A DNA stretch of 17,500 nt from Cristatella mucedo (lineage: Eukaryota; Bryozoa; Phylactolaemata; Cristatellidae), in NCBI GenBank assembly GCA_009760855.2, contig WPIO01000018.1:1450001-1467500 (forward strand), read 5' to 3'. Below are positions 8,658 to 16,619 of this stretch, one piece after another. How positions within the stretch are numbered: position 1 is the first letter of the stretch; the number at the start of each line of letters is the position of its first letter. The notes under the pieces are model-generated. The model saw nothing but the letters and a program-made list of their open reading frames with translations, was not told where the DNA came from and did no database searches. Both the position numbers and the translations under genes were made by a program.

Positions 8658-8905
8658 TGTGAGTAACAGGTGCATCTTAAGATTTTGTTTTAATGTCAAG
8701 TCTTCAAGAGGGATGTGGTTGCTTTCATTGGAGTGAGATCCAGGATTTCGAAGCTTAACTCTCAGCATAGGATTTGAGGCTGGTTCGAGGCACAGCTAAA
8801 CAGCTTGAGTCAGAAGAGAGAGCAGCTGTTATGATGCCTGGTCTGATTAGGGAGCAGTTCTGATAGGCTGGTTGGAACTATTGCAAAATTGGCTGCCAAG
8901 CACAC
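8658..8905 (-). mobile_element. CR1/L2-like LINE ORF2 C-terminal remnant (family B-like, copy 3)
   Basis: On the minus strand one frame reads SDSSCLAVPRTSLKSYAE, which is the conserved phrase preceding the end of CR1/L2 ORF2 proteins (usual form LL.VPRT..K.YG..SF). After a frame change the usual closing region follows (PLEDLTLKQNLKMHLLL). A fragment ELLPNQTRHH just upstream matches the usual ELL.....R segment in another frame. So at least two frame changes exist in about 250 bp, and the piece is a pseudogene. It is cut at the 3' side by the SINE, beyond which the 3' UTR and tail resume. Confidence 0.75.
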
Positions 8906-9144
8906 AAGTAGCTTTGGGTAGTCAAGCACTAATTATGCTCTGGGCAGCCAGTCACAGGATGGGCCGAGCTGGCCAGCCAAACTTCCACCGAGCCCCTCGA
9001 GACCCTGGCTAGCCGGACTCACTCTCCATCTAGCCAGTAGCATGCCCTGAAGCTAGGGCTTCCAGAAACCACTCACTATGAACGTTTCTGGTTGTAGAAT
9101 ACCCACACTAACCATTTAATCAAGCTTCCTTTACAGCACAGGTG
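8906..9144. other. Unassigned spacer
   Basis: No gene or repeat recognised. AGTAGCATGCCCTGAAGC near 9040 loosely recalls the minisatellite unit at 391-597, but the match is too short to call related. Confidence 0.35.
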
Positions 9145-9300
9145 TGAGCCGTGATGGCTCACTAGATAAGGCTGTTGCTTTTCACGACCTCGGAATCGTT
9201 GTGGGTTCGAATCCTGTGGTGGGCGATCCTTTATTGCCACTGCAAGCTGTGGTGATAAGGCCCTTCTGTCACTACACAAAAGAGGCTGTTAAATCAGAGT
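9145..9300 (+). mobile_element. tRNA-derived SINE (S2)
   Basis: GAGCCGTGATGGCTCACTAG opens the head; box A is TGGCTCACTAGATAAGG (from 9155) and box B is GGTTCGAATCC (9204-9214). The body, GTGGGCGATCC followed by CACTGCAAGCTGTGGTGATA, continues to CTGTTAAATCAG near 9297, where the other copies go on to CTAGCATTT; here the match stops, so the 3' end is truncated or has been replaced. No target-site duplication was found. The anticodon-arm palindrome is less perfect than in S3. Confidence 0.87.
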
Positions 9301-9715
9301 TAGGAAAACTCCTGCCATTAGGATTGATAGTTCTGAATGCCGGAGGTTTAGGTAGCACTCTGGTCTGGCCTGATGCCCCCACCCAGTTATTTATTGCTGG
9401 ATTCGACTTAATTGCATTGTCTAGGTTTGTTCCCCACCCCATTGCTGCTGGTTGCACCTCGAGCTGCTACCTGTGTTTATTTTTAGACTGCTTAAGATTA
9501 GGTGCTTTTATGAAACAGAAGTGCCTGACCGGTGGAGGGATGATAAACTTTAACCCCTATAATTGGTGAGCTCATCGGTGGGTCAGTTGCAACAGTTTGT
9601 TGGCTGTCTGGCCATGCCAACTCCTTCGACCCAGAGAAGTGGGCATAGTTTTATCTGGCCTAGTGTGCCTTCTTAACCTCAGGAAATGGCCTAGAAGTCC
9701 GAAACGTTTACCGAC
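9301..9715. other. Unassigned stretch between SINE and LINE tail
   Basis: A plus-strand frame (9144-9569) starts inside the SINE and runs on without any recognisable domain. I could not align this segment to LINE family A or B. It may be the body of an unrecognised element ending in the tail at 9716-9790, or independent sequence. Confidence 0.4.
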
Positions 9716-9790
9716 CTCTGCTTTACAGCAAGTTTAAACTGTCTAGAAAGAGATTAAGTCGCATGTTATTATTACTATTATTATTAGGCA
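9716..9790 (+). mobile_element. CR1/L2-type retroelement 3' tail
   Basis: CTTTACAGCAAGTTTAAACT followed by GTCTAGAAAGAGATTAAGTC aligns with the tail at 6170-6206, and ends in an ATT/ACT trinucleotide run (about 9766-9788). The right half of the hairpin (GAGGGCGCTTT in the 6.2-kb copy) is deleted, so the stem cannot form. Confidence 0.68.
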
Positions 9791-10299
9791 TGTGGCTGGC
9801 TACATTAGTTTTTAGTGGTAAGTAGCCAGCTCTTCATAAAAGTTCAGCTCTAGGATTATGATTCGGCTCGGGATTCCCGGCTTGGCCATGGCTCTACCTC
9901 GTTATATCTTACCGGTTGGTCTAGTGCTCTCTGATAGAAGAGGCCAGTACCAGCTGGCCCTGGGCTGCAGATGCGTCTGGGAGTTTTGAGAGGATAAAGT
10001 TGTCAGGTTTCCAGCTCCGGTTTGAGCCACTGCCGGAATACCTCGTTTTCTGCCCAAAAATGGTGCAGTGTGCAGCACAGGCTCCATTGTCACTAGGGAG
10101 GCTAATATTAGACCCTTGAATCAGTTTAACTAAGCCAGGAAAATATATTTTCAGCAACTTAATTATGCAGCTGGGCTAGAATCTGACATAGAAGAAGCTG
10201 CATGCCAACCTTGTGCTGTGCTAGTGCAGCCCTGTGGCTACTTGAATGGCATACCTGAACTTTGGCTGCTGTTCCTGATGTCATCCAGCAAGCATTGCC
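9791..10299. other. Unassigned stretch
   Basis: Two overlapping minus-strand frames (9902-10093 and 9921-10157) show no recognisable product. No element found. Confidence 0.4.
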
Positions 10300-10390
10300 C
10301 ATCATTAAACTCCCCTGCACAACATCCACATAGTCTGTGTGGCTTTTTCGAGTTACAGGCAGAGATACATTTTATTACATTACAGTCAGC
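10300..10390 (+). mobile_element. LINE family A 3' terminal fragment (copy 4)
   Basis: AGTCTGTGTGGCTTTTTCGA then GTTACAGGCAGAGATACATT aligns with the 3' end of copy 1 (GTCTTTATGACTTTGTAGAG then TTACAGACGGAGATAAATTA near 14115-14155). Both end in a TTACA-like run (TTATTACATTACA here). Only about 90 bp remain, a severe 5' truncation typical of LINE insertion. Confidence 0.78.
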
Positions 10391-10954
10391 AAGCATTGTC
10401 GAGTACTAGGGCTTCTTCATAGTTTAGTTCACTGCAAGGCTAGCACGGTTTGCCAATAGATGCTCAATAGTCGGTACGGTCAATGCTAGTTCAGTTTGGA
10501 TCGTGTGATACCAATTAGCTATACGTTATCCAAACTGAGAAAGTCATATAATTTTAAAATTGCTATTGATGTTTTATTTTCCTCTTTTCCCAATGGCTTC
10601 AATATCTCCTTATTCTGTTGAGAGTGGTATTCAAAAGTTCCGAAATGTACTGGCGATGCACACAAGCCATGGGTGGATGGGGCTCTAGTTTGTCGAAGTG
10701 CTCCAAGGCTATGCGGCCAGCCATATAGTCTTAGTCTTGGGTTGACGTACTCACAGTTTTGACCTGGGCTGGAGTTCCTGACTTGCACCAATCAACTCAT
10801 AATTGCTTGGTGCAAGCTCATTGATAGCCAGTATGGTTCTTGTGCCAAGATGGAGCTCATCTGTATCAGCAGACTGTGACTTATACTTTCTCTACTATCA
10901 GCATGCAGAGCAAGCAAGTATTTAGTAAGGTCTGCTGCAAATGATCTATCTTGA
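10391..10954. other. Unassigned stretch
   Basis: Minus-strand frames at 10519-10791 (90 codons) and 10792-10995 (67 codons) have no recognised domain. No RNA gene or repeat found. Confidence 0.4.
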
Positions 10955-12546
10955 AGGTTTAATTTAATATAATGTATCTGCCTCTGTAACTTCACAAAGT
11001 CACAAAGACTGTGTGGGTGTTATGCAGGAGAGTTTTGTATTGTGAAATCACAGCCTAGGTGAAAATTTGGTGAACATTCGGTAGCCAACAGACTTCATCT
11101 CACGCAACAAAAAGAAAGTGGGAAGCATAGTTGTTTCAGGAGAGCAGCTGAGGTTAGTGAGTAACATGGAAGTAGCAGCTCAGAACTGCTGCAAAGAATG
11201 TACCTTAGTAGGCTGCAGGAGAGTAGTCGACAGTGTGTGTAAGAATTGCGGAATTGAGTTTCACAGACTAGTACCAGAAGAGTAAAGGCCTCTGTCGCCA
11301 AGATATTAAAGCTGACGAATGGAACAGCTAATTTATTAGGACTTGGGAGCACTAGGAGACTGAACCTGGTGCAGCAATTCAACTAGGTAGAAAGGTGCCC
11401 AGCCATGGCTGACCTTGTAGGTCAAGGTGAAAATTTTGCTCTGCATCCCCTGATCAACCGGCAGCCATCCTAGCACTTTCAACAAAGGAGACACATGGTC
11501 AAACCTCTGGGATTAGTTAGCTAAGCCTCGAAGCCATATTGATTAAAATCTGCAGTGGCAAGTTTTTTCTGTAGCCCTGGCAGAGGTGAATTGCAATAAT
11601 CTAGCCGAGACTAAGGAGCTAGTTAGTGTTTTTGAAAGCCACCATGGAAGAGAGTTCCCTATCTTAAATAGGGATCGGACGTGATGGCTAGCTGTGCAAG
11701 CAGTCTTCTTAACTTAGCTTTCAAAATGAAAGCAGCTGTCGAAGACGACACCGAAGTTCCGAGCACAAAGTGATGCTGGTATGACAGCATCACCTACTAG
11801 ATGAGCAGAGCCTTCTAATCCAGCCACACGCTAAGGGTGACCCATGAGCAGCAGCTTTTTTTTAATCGTATAGTCTAAAGAAACTCTAGTTAGATAGTAT
11901 ATATTTGTATACATAGTTTAAGTAAATTTGTGATATTCAGAATTGAATGTGTGCAAGGCAAGTGTATCGTGATCAATGGTGTCGAAGGTCGCAGATAGAT
12001 CTAGCATAGTTCGATCAGTGATATTCTCATCATCGTTGCTGCAAACGATGTCATTAGTTACAGGAAGGATGGCAGTTTAAGTGGACTGCTGTGCTTGAAC
12101 CCCGATTGCAATTATTCTGAAATTTCATTATTTTCGTGTGTGCTATCAGCTGCTTAGCAAAAACAATTTCACGCATCTTTGGTTAAAAAGAAAGAAGGCA
12201 AACTGGGCGATAGTTTACATTGACTTCTGCATCCAATACAGGCTGAGTATCGGTCCAGGGATGGCCGATTTGAAAGACACGGGAGAAACCACGTTTGTTT
12301 AGTTAAGCATTAACAATCTTGGCTACGGTGATGCGACTACTTGTGGGCAAGAGGCTGTGCACTGCATCTGCAGCAATGAGCTGGCCTAAAATCGTCAGGA
12401 TTAAGTGAAGCTGTGGGAACACCCTGGGCCCAATCTTTATCCTCCCCTTCTATTGCGCCTTCAGAGGCTCCAGTTTCAGTGCAGAGCCAGATCAATTTGG
12501 TCTGGGCTGTGCGAAAAAATACTTCCTGAAGACTTTTCTCTTCCAA
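10955..12546 (-). mobile_element. LINE family A, long internally deleted copy (copy 3)
   Basis: On the minus strand this aligns with copy 1 over most of its length; for example 11075-11106 matches the complement of 14021-14052 at 31 of 32 bases. It reaches further 5' than copy 1: near 12200-12230 it encodes NYRPVCLLSFL, a degenerate form of the NYRP(V/I)SNL.FLSK segment ahead of the RT core, and near 11970-12075 it encodes TNDIV then MLDLSATFDTIDHD, RT motif A with its catalytic Asp. Immediately after motif A, about 350 bp present in copy 1 (roughly 12878-13226, including the PQGS and YADD motifs) are missing, replaced by some 75 AT-rich bases (about 11885-11968). Stops and frame changes are present throughout. 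It abuts the 3' tail of family B at 12561. Confidence 0.85.
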
Positions 12547-12560
12547 TAGGTGATGGTGTA

Positions 12561-12804
12561 ATAAAATAAATAATAGTAATATATTTGTATAGCACCTGCA
12601 GAGAACTTAATCTACTTCTAGTATTTTACATAATAATTGCCGAATAAAAATGGTCGAATTGTTAGTGGTAACATGTTCAATGTCAACAAGCGTAACATAT
12701 TTAGAGGAGATATGTACAAGGTTAGTGGTAGAATCCACGGTGCCATCACACATAACCACACAAAGGATGAATCACAGGAAACCACAGAGTGTTGCGATAA
12801 ATAG
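12561..12804 (-). mobile_element. LINE family B 3' end, detached by an insertion
   Basis: On the minus strand the segment ends in TGTAAAATACTAGAAGTAGA then TTAAGTTCTCTGCAGGTGCT and an AT/ATT-rich tail, the shared 3' signature. The interior (12650-12804) aligns with 1950-2120 of the other family B copy: both share, on the plus strand, GTTAGTGGTAG and ACAAAGGATGAATCACA, and GATAAAT. In the 2-kb copy this sequence directly follows the ORF2 C-terminus, whereas here it is separated from the family B coding part (14184-15855) by family A copy 1, which fits a split element. Confidence 0.75.
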
Positions 12805-12812
12805 AAGGATTT
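12805..12812 (+). repeat. Candidate target-site duplication, left copy
   Basis: AAGGATTT here is repeated at 14176-14183, the two edges of LINE family A copy 1. Eight AT-rich bases could match by chance, so this rests on position as much as on sequence. Confidence 0.55.
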
Positions 12813-12909
12813 CAGCTTCATCACTGCCCTAGCTCTGCTAGATCTGTCTGCTGCCTTCGATGACATTGATCAAGATGTTCCGCTAGAACGATTGAGAACA
12901 ACGATTGGT

Positions 12910-12945
12910 CTGGCTTGGTTTAAAGCACTGGCTTGGTTTAAATCG
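12910..12945 (+). repeat. 18-bp in-frame tandem duplication inside the RT
   Basis: CTGGCTTGGTTTAAAGCA (12910-12927) is followed at once by CTGGCTTGGTTTAAATCG (12928-12945), with 15 identical leading bases. It adds six residues between motif A and the usual LAWFKSYLSDR segment, which occurs once in relatives of this group. Being a multiple of three, it leaves the frame intact. Confidence 0.85.
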
Positions 12946-13734
12946 TACTTGTCTGATCGTGTTCAATCCGTGTCGTGTGGGGGTCAAGTCTCATACACGA
13001 GAAGGATCACCTATGGAGTCCCTCAAGGGTCTGTACTCGGTCCCTTGCTGTTCTCCATGTATGCACAACCTCCGGGAAAAGTGATTAAGGCCCATGGAAT
13101 AGGATATCACTTTTATGCTGACGATACTCAGTTCTACTTGTCATTCAAACCGTCGGAATCTGATGCAGCAACCGAGAAGCTGAGTGCTTGCCTTGACGGT
13201 ATTCGATCCTGGATGTCAGAAAACTCCCTGAAATTAAATGACAATAAAACTGAACTGCTTCTCATAGGACACCCTAAGCATGTGGCTGGATTAAAAGGCT
13301 TTTCTCTTCTAATAGGTGATGCTATTGTGCGACCATCAATGCGTGCTCAAAATTTAGGTGTCGTTTTCGACAGCTGCCTCAATTTTAAAGCTTCATTCAG
13401 AAGACTGCTTCTACAGCAAGCCTTCATGTCCAATCCCTATCCAAGATTAGAAGCTGTCTCCCACAGTTGCTTGCAAAAAAAACTAACTAGCTCCTTAGTT
13501 CAGTTTCGGCCTGATTATTTTAATTCCCTTTTGGCTCGGCTACAAAAGAAAGCTATTAGGCCACTGCAGCTGACTAAGAATATGGCTGCAAGGCTAGTGT
13601 TCAAGTCCCAGAGGTTTGAGCACGTGTCTCCTTTGCTAAAAGAGTTAGGATGGCTGCCGTTTGAGCGATGGATACAGAGCAAAGTTCTTATGCTGACCCA
13701 CAAGACCGGCCCGGCTTGGCTCCTTCGTACCTAG

Positions 13735-14106
13735 CTGAACTGCTGAAGATTCAAGTTTCAGCCTGTTCGCACCGTCAGGTCCTGTGTGGACAATAAATTA
13801 GCTATTCCATTCCTCCACTTAAAGACTGTTGGCAACAGAAGGTTTAGCTCTGCAGGTCCTAGACTGTGGAACTCACTTTCACAATTCCTAACCAACGACA
13901 ACTACTCTCCTACCGCAGACTATGGCTCATCCTTTTCAGTGGTGCTGAGCTGCTACTTCCATGCTACTCACTACCTCAACTGCTCTCCTGACTCTGCTAT
14001 GGTTCCCACTTTCTCTTCATTGCGTGAGACGAAGTCTGTTGGCTACCGAATGCTTACCGAAAGCCGCTTAGCCTGTGAGTGTGCTATACAAAATTCTTCT
14101 GCGTAA
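13735..14106 (+). pseudogene. LINE ORF2 C-terminal domain after a frame break
   Basis: This continues the ORF2 above. From 13716 the expected phrase LAPSYLAELL is read in a different frame from the RT, and from about 13753 the original frame resumes with FQPVRTVRS, then DNKLAIPFL, then RRFSSAGPRLWNSLSQFL. That order is the standard C-terminal end of CR1/L2 ORF2, so two compensating indels, near 13705-13716 and near 13745-13752, enclose about 40 bases of shifted frame. The same region in family A copy 2 (16170-16300) shows the LAPSY phrase too, which helps place the indels. The C-terminal domain is thought to help bind template RNA; its exact role here is unknown. Confidence 0.8.
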
Positions 14107-14153
14107 CACCAACATGGTCTTTATGACTTTGTAGAGTTACAGACGGAGATAAA

Positions 14154-14471
14154 TTATATTACATCACATTCCATAAAGGATTTGAAGTACATACATTGTA
14201 TACCGAAATGATTAGATTCAGAAAAGTGGGTGGTATGATATATAGCCTGGTGGAGGAGTAGATCAGATAGGTAAGCTGGAGCCAGAGAATGACGTGGCCT
14301 AAAAATGAACGAAAATACCTTGAAGTCGATGCATTGCTTGACTGGGAGCCAGTTCGGGTCGTCGAGAATTGGTGTGATGTAGCAACCGCGAGGCTCACGA
14401 CAGACAAGCATAGCTGCAGAGTTTTTTGCCAGCTGTAATTGCCTGAATGTACAGGCCGGTACACCAGCCAT
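14154..14471 (-). pseudogene. LINE family B ORF2 thumb and C-terminal fragment
   Basis: The minus-strand frame of 105 codons reads MAGVPACTFRQLQLAKNSAA, then LVCREPRG, ILDDPNWLPVKQCIDFKV and LAPAYLSDLL, matching in order the post-RT segment of CR1/L2 ORF2 (usual forms: L..VQN.AARL, L..L.WLPV..RI.FK, LAP.YL.DLL). After LSDLL the familiar closing phrase is absent; about 50 bases later the sequence reaches the family A insertion edge, so the C-terminus seems to have lost a piece as well. The last part of the frame (below 14176) lies in family A 3' sequence and is not part of this element. Confidence 0.8.
14176..14183 (+). repeat. Candidate target-site duplication, right copy
   Basis: AAGGATTT repeats the eight bases at 12805-12812, just past the LINE family A 3' end. 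Read in its family B context it lies in a segment comparable to AAGCTAAAATTTGATTTATC of the 2-kb copy. Confidence 0.55.
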
Positions 14472-15855
14472 CAGTGTGTTACGAAGTCACTGGATTTCAT
14501 AAATGCGTGAACCAACTCAGATGTGATATATCCATCTAAAGAAGGGCAAATTTTACCGATTGTATATAGCTGTAATTTATTAAACTATGTAGCTGAAGGA
14601 AGCAGACTTGACTGCAGAGCTGTTTCGGTCGTCTAATGAAAGGTCACTTTAAAACCGGGCAAATAGATTTTGTTCAGATTCAATAGAAGATCTGCTGGTA
14701 GGGCCGATTTTGAGCGTTATGTTTCCAATTTCTGAATTACATTTGGCGTGCCTTTAACAAATGTGTTGGTTTTATTATTACTTATAGTAAGAACGTTGGT
14801 TGCTATCCATTTAGGGATGTCGTCAATACACACAGCAAGGAGGTTGAGAGAATTCCATGTGCTGAAGAGTTAGGATGGATCAAACCGAAGGACAACTGAG
14901 TGTCATCTGGAGGAAAGTGAAAGCCTATAGTGTGCCTAGGAATCACACCGGCAAGGGAGAGTATAAACCGTGAAAAGAACCGGACTAAGCACAGAGCCCT
15001 GACGCATCTCATACTTCAGAGGTTCCTCGTATGATCTTCGGCCGTTCACATCAATACTCTGGAGTCCCCTGCTGAGATAGGACATGAACCATTGCATTCC
15101 AGTGCCATTGATGCCCAGGCGAGATGAAAGACGCTCAAGAGTGACGTGTTGATCGAGTGTGTCAAAAGCTACCACAAGATCGATTAAAACAAGCAGTGAT
15201 ACTCTATCAAAGTCTGGATTCCCAAGTAGGTTGGTATACACGTGAAGCAATGCAGATTTGGTGGAGTGTGTTGTGCTGAAGCCAGTGTGGAACCCACTTG
15301 TCAGGTTTGAAGTTTTAATATATGTGTTTAGCTGGTTTGCCACTACTCTTTCCAGTGTGTTTGGTAGGATTGGCCGAAGGGAGACCAGGCTGAAGTTGCT
15401 AAAGTTATCTTGGTCTAGTGTTATTTTCTTGAGTACTGGCCTGACTACATCTGTTTTGAAAGGTGCTGAGACATAATCTGAGGCTAATGAAATATGTATT
15501 ATGTTAGTCTTGCATGGGAGCAGCAGATCTTTGCATCATGAAATCATGACTGTGGTAATAGGGCCCAGAGGAATAGTTGAAGTCTTTGATTGGGATATGA
15601 ACTATTGAATGAGGTCACTCGTGACTTCTGTGAATGTAGACACTGTGGTGCTGCATGTTATTGGGGGACATGATCTTGTCTATCTCGTCGACAAAGTATC
15701 AAGATGAGCTATCTGTTAGATTATCACAATGATCACTAGGTAAGGAGCTTACCTGGGAGTGGTTAAAGAGATGGTTGGTCACACAAATCAGCTGTTGTGT
15801 GATCACGCTCGGAATTTGGATGCTGTTCCCTAAATATTGTACTTTGACATCACAA
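14184..15855 (-). mobile_element. LINE family B (CR1/L2 group), long coding remnant (copy 1)
   Basis: On the minus strand, ORF2 phrases follow one another from about 15855 down to 14184: VTNDHLF-like VTNHLFNHSQVSSLPSDHCD near 15770-15720, FVDEIDKIMS, VRPVLKK, then the RT domain, KWIATNVL.ISNNKTN, the MAGVPACTFRQLQLAKNSAA segment and LAPAYLSDLL near 14230. Frames change repeatedly and stops occur, so this is a pseudogenised copy. It is distinct from family A in sequence but of the same group. The endonuclease is missing at the 5' side, where family A copy 2 abuts in the opposite direction (15885 onward), and the 3' UTR appears to lie beyond family A copy 1 at 12561-12804. Confidence 0.85.
14936..15343 (-). 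pseudogene. LINE family B reverse transcriptase fragment, motifs damaged
   Basis: This open stretch of 135 codons starts at VANQLNTYI (preceded in the same frame by SLRPILPNTLERV), continues with HSTKSALLHVYTNLL, and contains motif A (LIDLVVAFDTLDQH) with its Asp at 15161-15163. LSSRLGINGT and WFMSYLSRGLQS follow. The usual GVPQGSVLGP is altered to MRQGSVLSP (around 14988-15007). After LFTVYTLP the frame is lost; the motif C region continues in the frame spanning 14803-15012, where the usual YADD reads PPDD (14902-14913), keeping the two Asp but losing the Tyr-Ala. The damage to two core motifs plus the frame break makes activity very unlikely. Confidence 0.85.
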
Positions 15856-15884
15856 AGGCCACCTCCACAGCTAGCCATCAATTC

Positions 15885-16345
15885 CGATCTCCATCTAAGA
15901 TTAGGGACTCTCTACCATGGTGCTTTGCAGAGATTTAACTGTCTCCCTGGTTCTCTCTCCACTAGATTAGGGCTATTCGATTTTGGCTGGGGTATCAAGT
16001 GAAGCCAATAGGCCACCACTGCAGCTGGTAGTAAATATGGCTGCAAGGCTATTTACTGAGTCCCGGAGGTTTGACCTGTGTCTCCATTGTTGGAGCAGCT
16101 TTAATGGCTTCCGGTTGATGAACAGATGCAGAGTAAAGTTCTTACACTGACCCACAAGGCCCACCACGGCTTGGCTCCTTCATACATAGCTGAACTGCTT
16201 CGCCAGTTTAGCTACCTCGTGCCCTCAGCTCCTCTATGAAACATAAATTTGCTGTTCCATTCCTGAGCTTAACGACTGTTATCGACTCAAGCTTTTGTTC
16301 TGCATGCCTTACATTGTGCAGCTCATACAATTCTTACGTAATGAC
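15885..16345 (+). mobile_element. LINE family A ORF2 C-terminal fragment (copy 2)
   Basis: Aligned by eye with copy 1: AATATGGCTGCAAGGCTA (16034-16051, cf. 13579-13596), then CAGAGTAAAGTTCTTACACT and GACCCACAAG, then GGCTTGGCTCCTTCATACAT (cf. GGCTTGGCTCCTTCGTACCT at 13713), and TTTGCTGTTCCATTCCTGAG (cf. TTAGCTATTCCATTCCTCCA). It covers the thumb-like and C-terminal segments only. The frame is broken near 16235. The 5' edge meets family B (opposite strand) at about 15855-15885 and the 3' edge runs into a GCT repeat where copy 1 has ordinary sequence. Confidence 0.82.
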
Positions 16346-16365
16346 ATGTTGTTGCAGTTTCTTTC

Positions 16366-16615
16366 TTTGCTTCTGCTGCTACTGCTTTAACTCCTACTTT
16401 TTCTGTTGCTTGTGCCTCGGTTTTTTTTGCTGCTGCTTTTGCTGCTGCTGCTTAGCTTTAGTCCCTGCATCAGTTATTGCTGCCTGTGCTAGCATTGCAG
16501 CTAATGCTGCTGCTGCTCTTGCAGTTGCATCTGCTTGCCTGCAGGTGCTTTTTGTTCTGCGACCTTTGGTAACGATGTTGTTGCTGTTCATGCCGCTTTG
16601 CGGCTTCTGCTACTG
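16366..16615 (+). repeat. Degenerate GCT-type trinucleotide repeat
   Basis: TGCTGCTGCT blocks interspersed with TTTTGC, CTTTA and GCA changes extend over about 250 bp, including GCTGCTGCTTTTGCTGCTGC near 16430-16450 and GCTAATGCTGCTGCTGCTCT near 16499. The plus-strand frame 16236-16616 starts in the LINE fragment and becomes Cys/Phe/Ala-rich through the repeat; I do not regard it as a gene. The tract resembles that at 3190-3365 read on the opposite strand. Confidence 0.75.
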
Positions 16616-16619
16616 ACCC

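Larger units (their letters stand above)
12805..13734 (+). pseudogene. LINE ORF2 fragment: reverse transcriptase core and thumb
   Basis: This is an RNA-directed DNA polymerase fragment that would have copied LINE RNA at a nicked chromosomal target. The frame is open for 309 codons from after the stop at 12802-12804; the LINE part begins at about 12813. No start codon is meaningful because the 5' end is a truncation. Visible motifs in order: LLDLSAAFD with the motif A Asp at 12859-12861; LAWFKSYLSDR; YGVPQGSVLGP at 13012-13044; YADD at 13114-13125 with both catalytic Asp; WMSENSLKLNDNKTELL; and the thumb-like NMAARLVFKSQRFEHVSPLL with LGWLPFE. All catalytic residues I can identify in this part are present. 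Oddities: an 18-bp in-frame duplication at 12910-12945 (LAWFKA then LAWFKS), and a frame change near 13705-13716, after which the frame ends at a premature stop. Roughly the N-terminal endonuclease and the first RT blocks are missing. Confidence 0.88.
12813..14175 (+). mobile_element. LINE family A (CR1/L2 group), best-preserved copy, 5'-truncated (copy 1)
   Basis: The element begins inside the RT domain just before motif A and runs to its natural 3' end, GTTACAGACGGAGATAAATT followed by ATATTACATCACATT. It carries RT motifs, the ORF2 C-terminal domain and a short 3' UTR. It lacks the endonuclease and the N-terminal RT part, the usual result of incomplete reverse transcription. Group assignment rests on the phrases YGVPQGSVLGP, YADDTQ and the C-terminal RRFSSAGPRLWNSL. 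The candidate duplication AAGGATTT flanks it and it lies in reverse orientation within family B. Three other pieces of the same family are at 10300, 10955 and 15885. Confidence 0.88.

Noticed and set aside
9144-9790. A composite element made of a SINE head (9145) and LINE-type tail (9716)
   Set aside because: Tempting because a SINE and a tail are also neighbours at 2437-1716, but the S3 copy ends in its own AT-rich tail and S1 has exact ends by its target-site duplication, so the SINE proper is only about 170-190 bp and the neighbours are probably separate insertions.
10519-10791. 90-codon minus-strand frame near LINE copies, considered as another LINE piece
   Set aside because: I could not match it to any ORF2 segment or to family A or B sequence elsewhere in the window.
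16236-16616. 126-codon plus-strand frame, Cys/Phe/Ala-rich, with membrane-like composition
   Set aside because: It begins as the LINE C-terminal phrase (FAVPFLSL) and runs into a GCT-type repeat; the hydrophobic character comes from the triplets.
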